A stretch of 64,000 nt of DNA, taken from assembly GCF_039693965.1 (NCBI RefSeq), contig NZ_CP155576.1, forward strand, positions 744,001-808,000, in the 5' to 3' direction. This stretch comes from Moraxella sp. K1664. Lineage in GTDB: Bacteria > Pseudomonadota > Gammaproteobacteria > Pseudomonadales > Moraxellaceae. Under the pieces are notes generated by a model. That model was not told the DNA's origin. It ran no database searches and was given only the letters and a program-made list of their open reading frames with translations. Below are positions 62,889 through 64,000 of this stretch, in pieces. Made by a program: the position numbers and the translations under genes. The first letter of the stretch is position 1. Every line of letters starts with the position of its first letter.

Positions 62889-63770
62889 TTAGGTTGTTGC
62901 AAGTGGTTGTATTAACCCTAATTGGACTAAGTTTCTGTACTTAACAGGACTTAGTCCTTTTAATTTGCTCTTTATTCTATCATGATTGTAGTAGTGTATG
63001 TACTCATCAATCACTTGTTTAAGTTCATCTGTTGATGTAAATGTGGTTGTCTCATAAAATATCTCTTGTTTTAGCGTACCAAAGAAGCTCTCTATCACAG
63101 CATTATCCAAACAATTGCCTTTTCTTGACATGCTTTGGGTTAAGCCTTGTTCTTTTAGGGTTTGTTGATACTGGTGCATTTGATAGTGCCAGCCTTGGTC
63201 TGAATGAATGATGGGTTTGTCATCCATCTTTTCTTGGCTTAGCTTGGATAGGGCATCATTTAACATCTCTTTGACCAACTCATACGTTGGTCTGTCCTTC
63301 ATCGTATAACTGACAATCTCACCATTAAACAAGTCGATGATGGGCGATAGGTAGAGTTTTCTTTGAATGACACTGCCATCATTTGCCTTGTCTTGTACTT
63401 TAAACTCTGTGATGTCTGTTGCCCACTTTTGATTGGGTTTGTCTGCTTTAAAGTCTCTTTTGAGTATATTGTCCTGAATGGTATCTTTGCCCATTGTGCC
63501 TTTGTAAGTATTAAACTTACGTTGACGACGAACCAATGCTTTGAGTCCAAGTTTAGCCATCAGTCGTTGCACTCGTTTATGATTAATGACCATGCCTTTT
63601 TGGGCAAGCTGATTGTTAAGCTCTGATGTGATTCTACGATAACCATACCTGCCCTTGTGTTGGTGGTAGATGTGGTTAATGTGTTCTTTTAAGTCAAGGT
63701 CTTTGTCAGGCTTTGTACTTTGACGAATGTGGTAATAAAACACACTTCTTGGCAAGTTTGACACTGCCAA
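62889..63770 (-). CDS. IS3-family transposase OrfB, copy 3
   Basis: 293 aa with the DDE integrase motifs WATDITEF, HSDQGWHY and VIESFFGTLKQE; differs from copies 1 and 2 by Val for Asp in ELVKEMLNDAL, close to but not one of the catalytic residues. Confidence 0.92.
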   Translation of the reverse strand: MAVSNLPRSVFYYHIRQSTKPDKDLDLKEHINHIYHQHKGRYGYRRITSELNNQLAQKGMVINHKRVQRLMAKLGLKALVRRQRKFNTYKGTMGKDTIQDNILKRDFKADKPNQKWATDITEFKVQDKANDGSVIQRKLYLSPIIDLFNGEIVSYTMKDRPTYELVKEMLNDALSKLSQEKMDDKPIIHSDQGWHYQMHQYQQTLKEQGLTQSMSRKGNCLDNAVIESFFGTLKQEIFYETTTFTSTDELKQVIDEYIHYYNHDRIKSKLKGLSPVKYRNLVQLGLIQPLATT

Positions 63771-63811
63771 TAAGTCAGCAAGTTTGTGCTTATGCCTTAA
63801 TTCTTGGATGA

Positions 63812-64000
63812 TCAGGACTTGTTCTTTGTTTGTACTGATTGTTCCTTTTGACGAATTAAGGCATCTAGCTTTTTTAGATAGTCATTCTCTGCTCTAAGAT
63901 AGGCAAGTTCATCAAGCAAATCATCCACACTTTTTTCGTGGTCTTGTTTGGTTTTCCAAGTTGATTTGGTTTTATTAGCGTTGTGTTTGTTTGACATTGC
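63812..64000 (-). CDS. IS3-family transposase OrfA, copy 3, 5' part outside window
   Basis: C-terminal 63 codons visible (MSNKHNANKTKSTWKTKQ to QSVQTKNKS), including the leucine-zipper-like helix. Identical to the same part of copies 1 and 2. The start lies beyond 64000. Confidence 0.88.
   Translation of the reverse strand, partial: AMSNKHNANKTKSTWKTKQDHEKSVDDLLDELAYLRAENDYLKKLDALIRQKEQSVQTKNKS

Larger units (their letters stand above)
62852..64000 (-). mobile_element. IS3-family insertion sequence, copy 3, truncated by window end
   Basis: Right end TGAACCGACCCCCAAATCTT at 62852, minus-strand orientation, otherwise as copies 1 and 2. The flank is AAAAAGGGCGAAAAAT, the left arm of a terminator hairpin behind the PhnA-like gene; the other arm would lie outside the window. 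One amino acid differs from the other copies (ELVKEML instead of ELDKEML). Confidence 0.9.

Overview
The window looks like chromosome of a Moraxella-type gammaproteobacterium (Moraxellaceae). This is inferred from protein character, the AT-leaning base use, the clustered gltA / sdhCDAB / sucAB-lpd genes, and a sialic acid locus in the same gene order as the meningococcal capsule locus. Polysialic acid capsule is known in Moraxella nonliquefaciens, but species cannot be settled from the sequence alone.

Layout. (1) 1-3725, minus strand: neuC-neuA-neuB plus the start of a putative glycosyltransferase, making and using CMP-sialic acid. (2) 3857-10357, minus: sucA-sucB-lpdA for 2-oxoglutarate dehydrogenase, with a VapBC-like toxin-antitoxin pair between sucB and lpdA. 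(3) 10850-26785: accessory region with a decayed amino-acid-binding protein gene, an IS3-family element, and a 13-kb array on the minus strand. The array holds one full-length FrpC/RTX-like protein (1727 aa, self-processing Asp-Pro site, four perfect 558-bp repeats), three shortened relatives that stop just after the same Asp-Pro site, and small membrane-anchored proteins, most of them directly upstream of a large gene. (4) 27006-30482 minus sdhCDAB and 31564-32841 plus gltA, divergent. (5) 32911-44095: a PTS-IIC-like membrane protein, then a his operon (hisL leader peptide with attenuator, hisG, hisD, hisC, hisB, hisH, hisA, hisF) whose gaps are filled by palindromic repeats, two of them carrying an IS110-family element. 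(6) 44118-62826: a second IS3 copy and ordinary housekeeping genes (fabF, a second L36 gene, gph, ubiG, dsbA, rsuA, a DsbC-like gene, rraA, psd, a PACE efflux gene, dtd, ygfZ, phnA-like). (7) 62852-64000: a third IS3 copy, cut by the window end.

What stands out. The toxin-like array is mosaic, with remnants of lost members and visible recombination joints. The IS110 elements let one read a bridge-RNA code from the sequence: the noncoding 5' end carries segments matching both halves of the target site and the right end of the element. The two IS3 copies with both flanks visible sit in the loops of terminator hairpins, and the third lies beside half of one. The his leader (five consecutive His codons, pause/antiterminator/terminator arms, good promoter) is a complete attenuator. 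No rRNA, tRNA or CRISPR array was seen.
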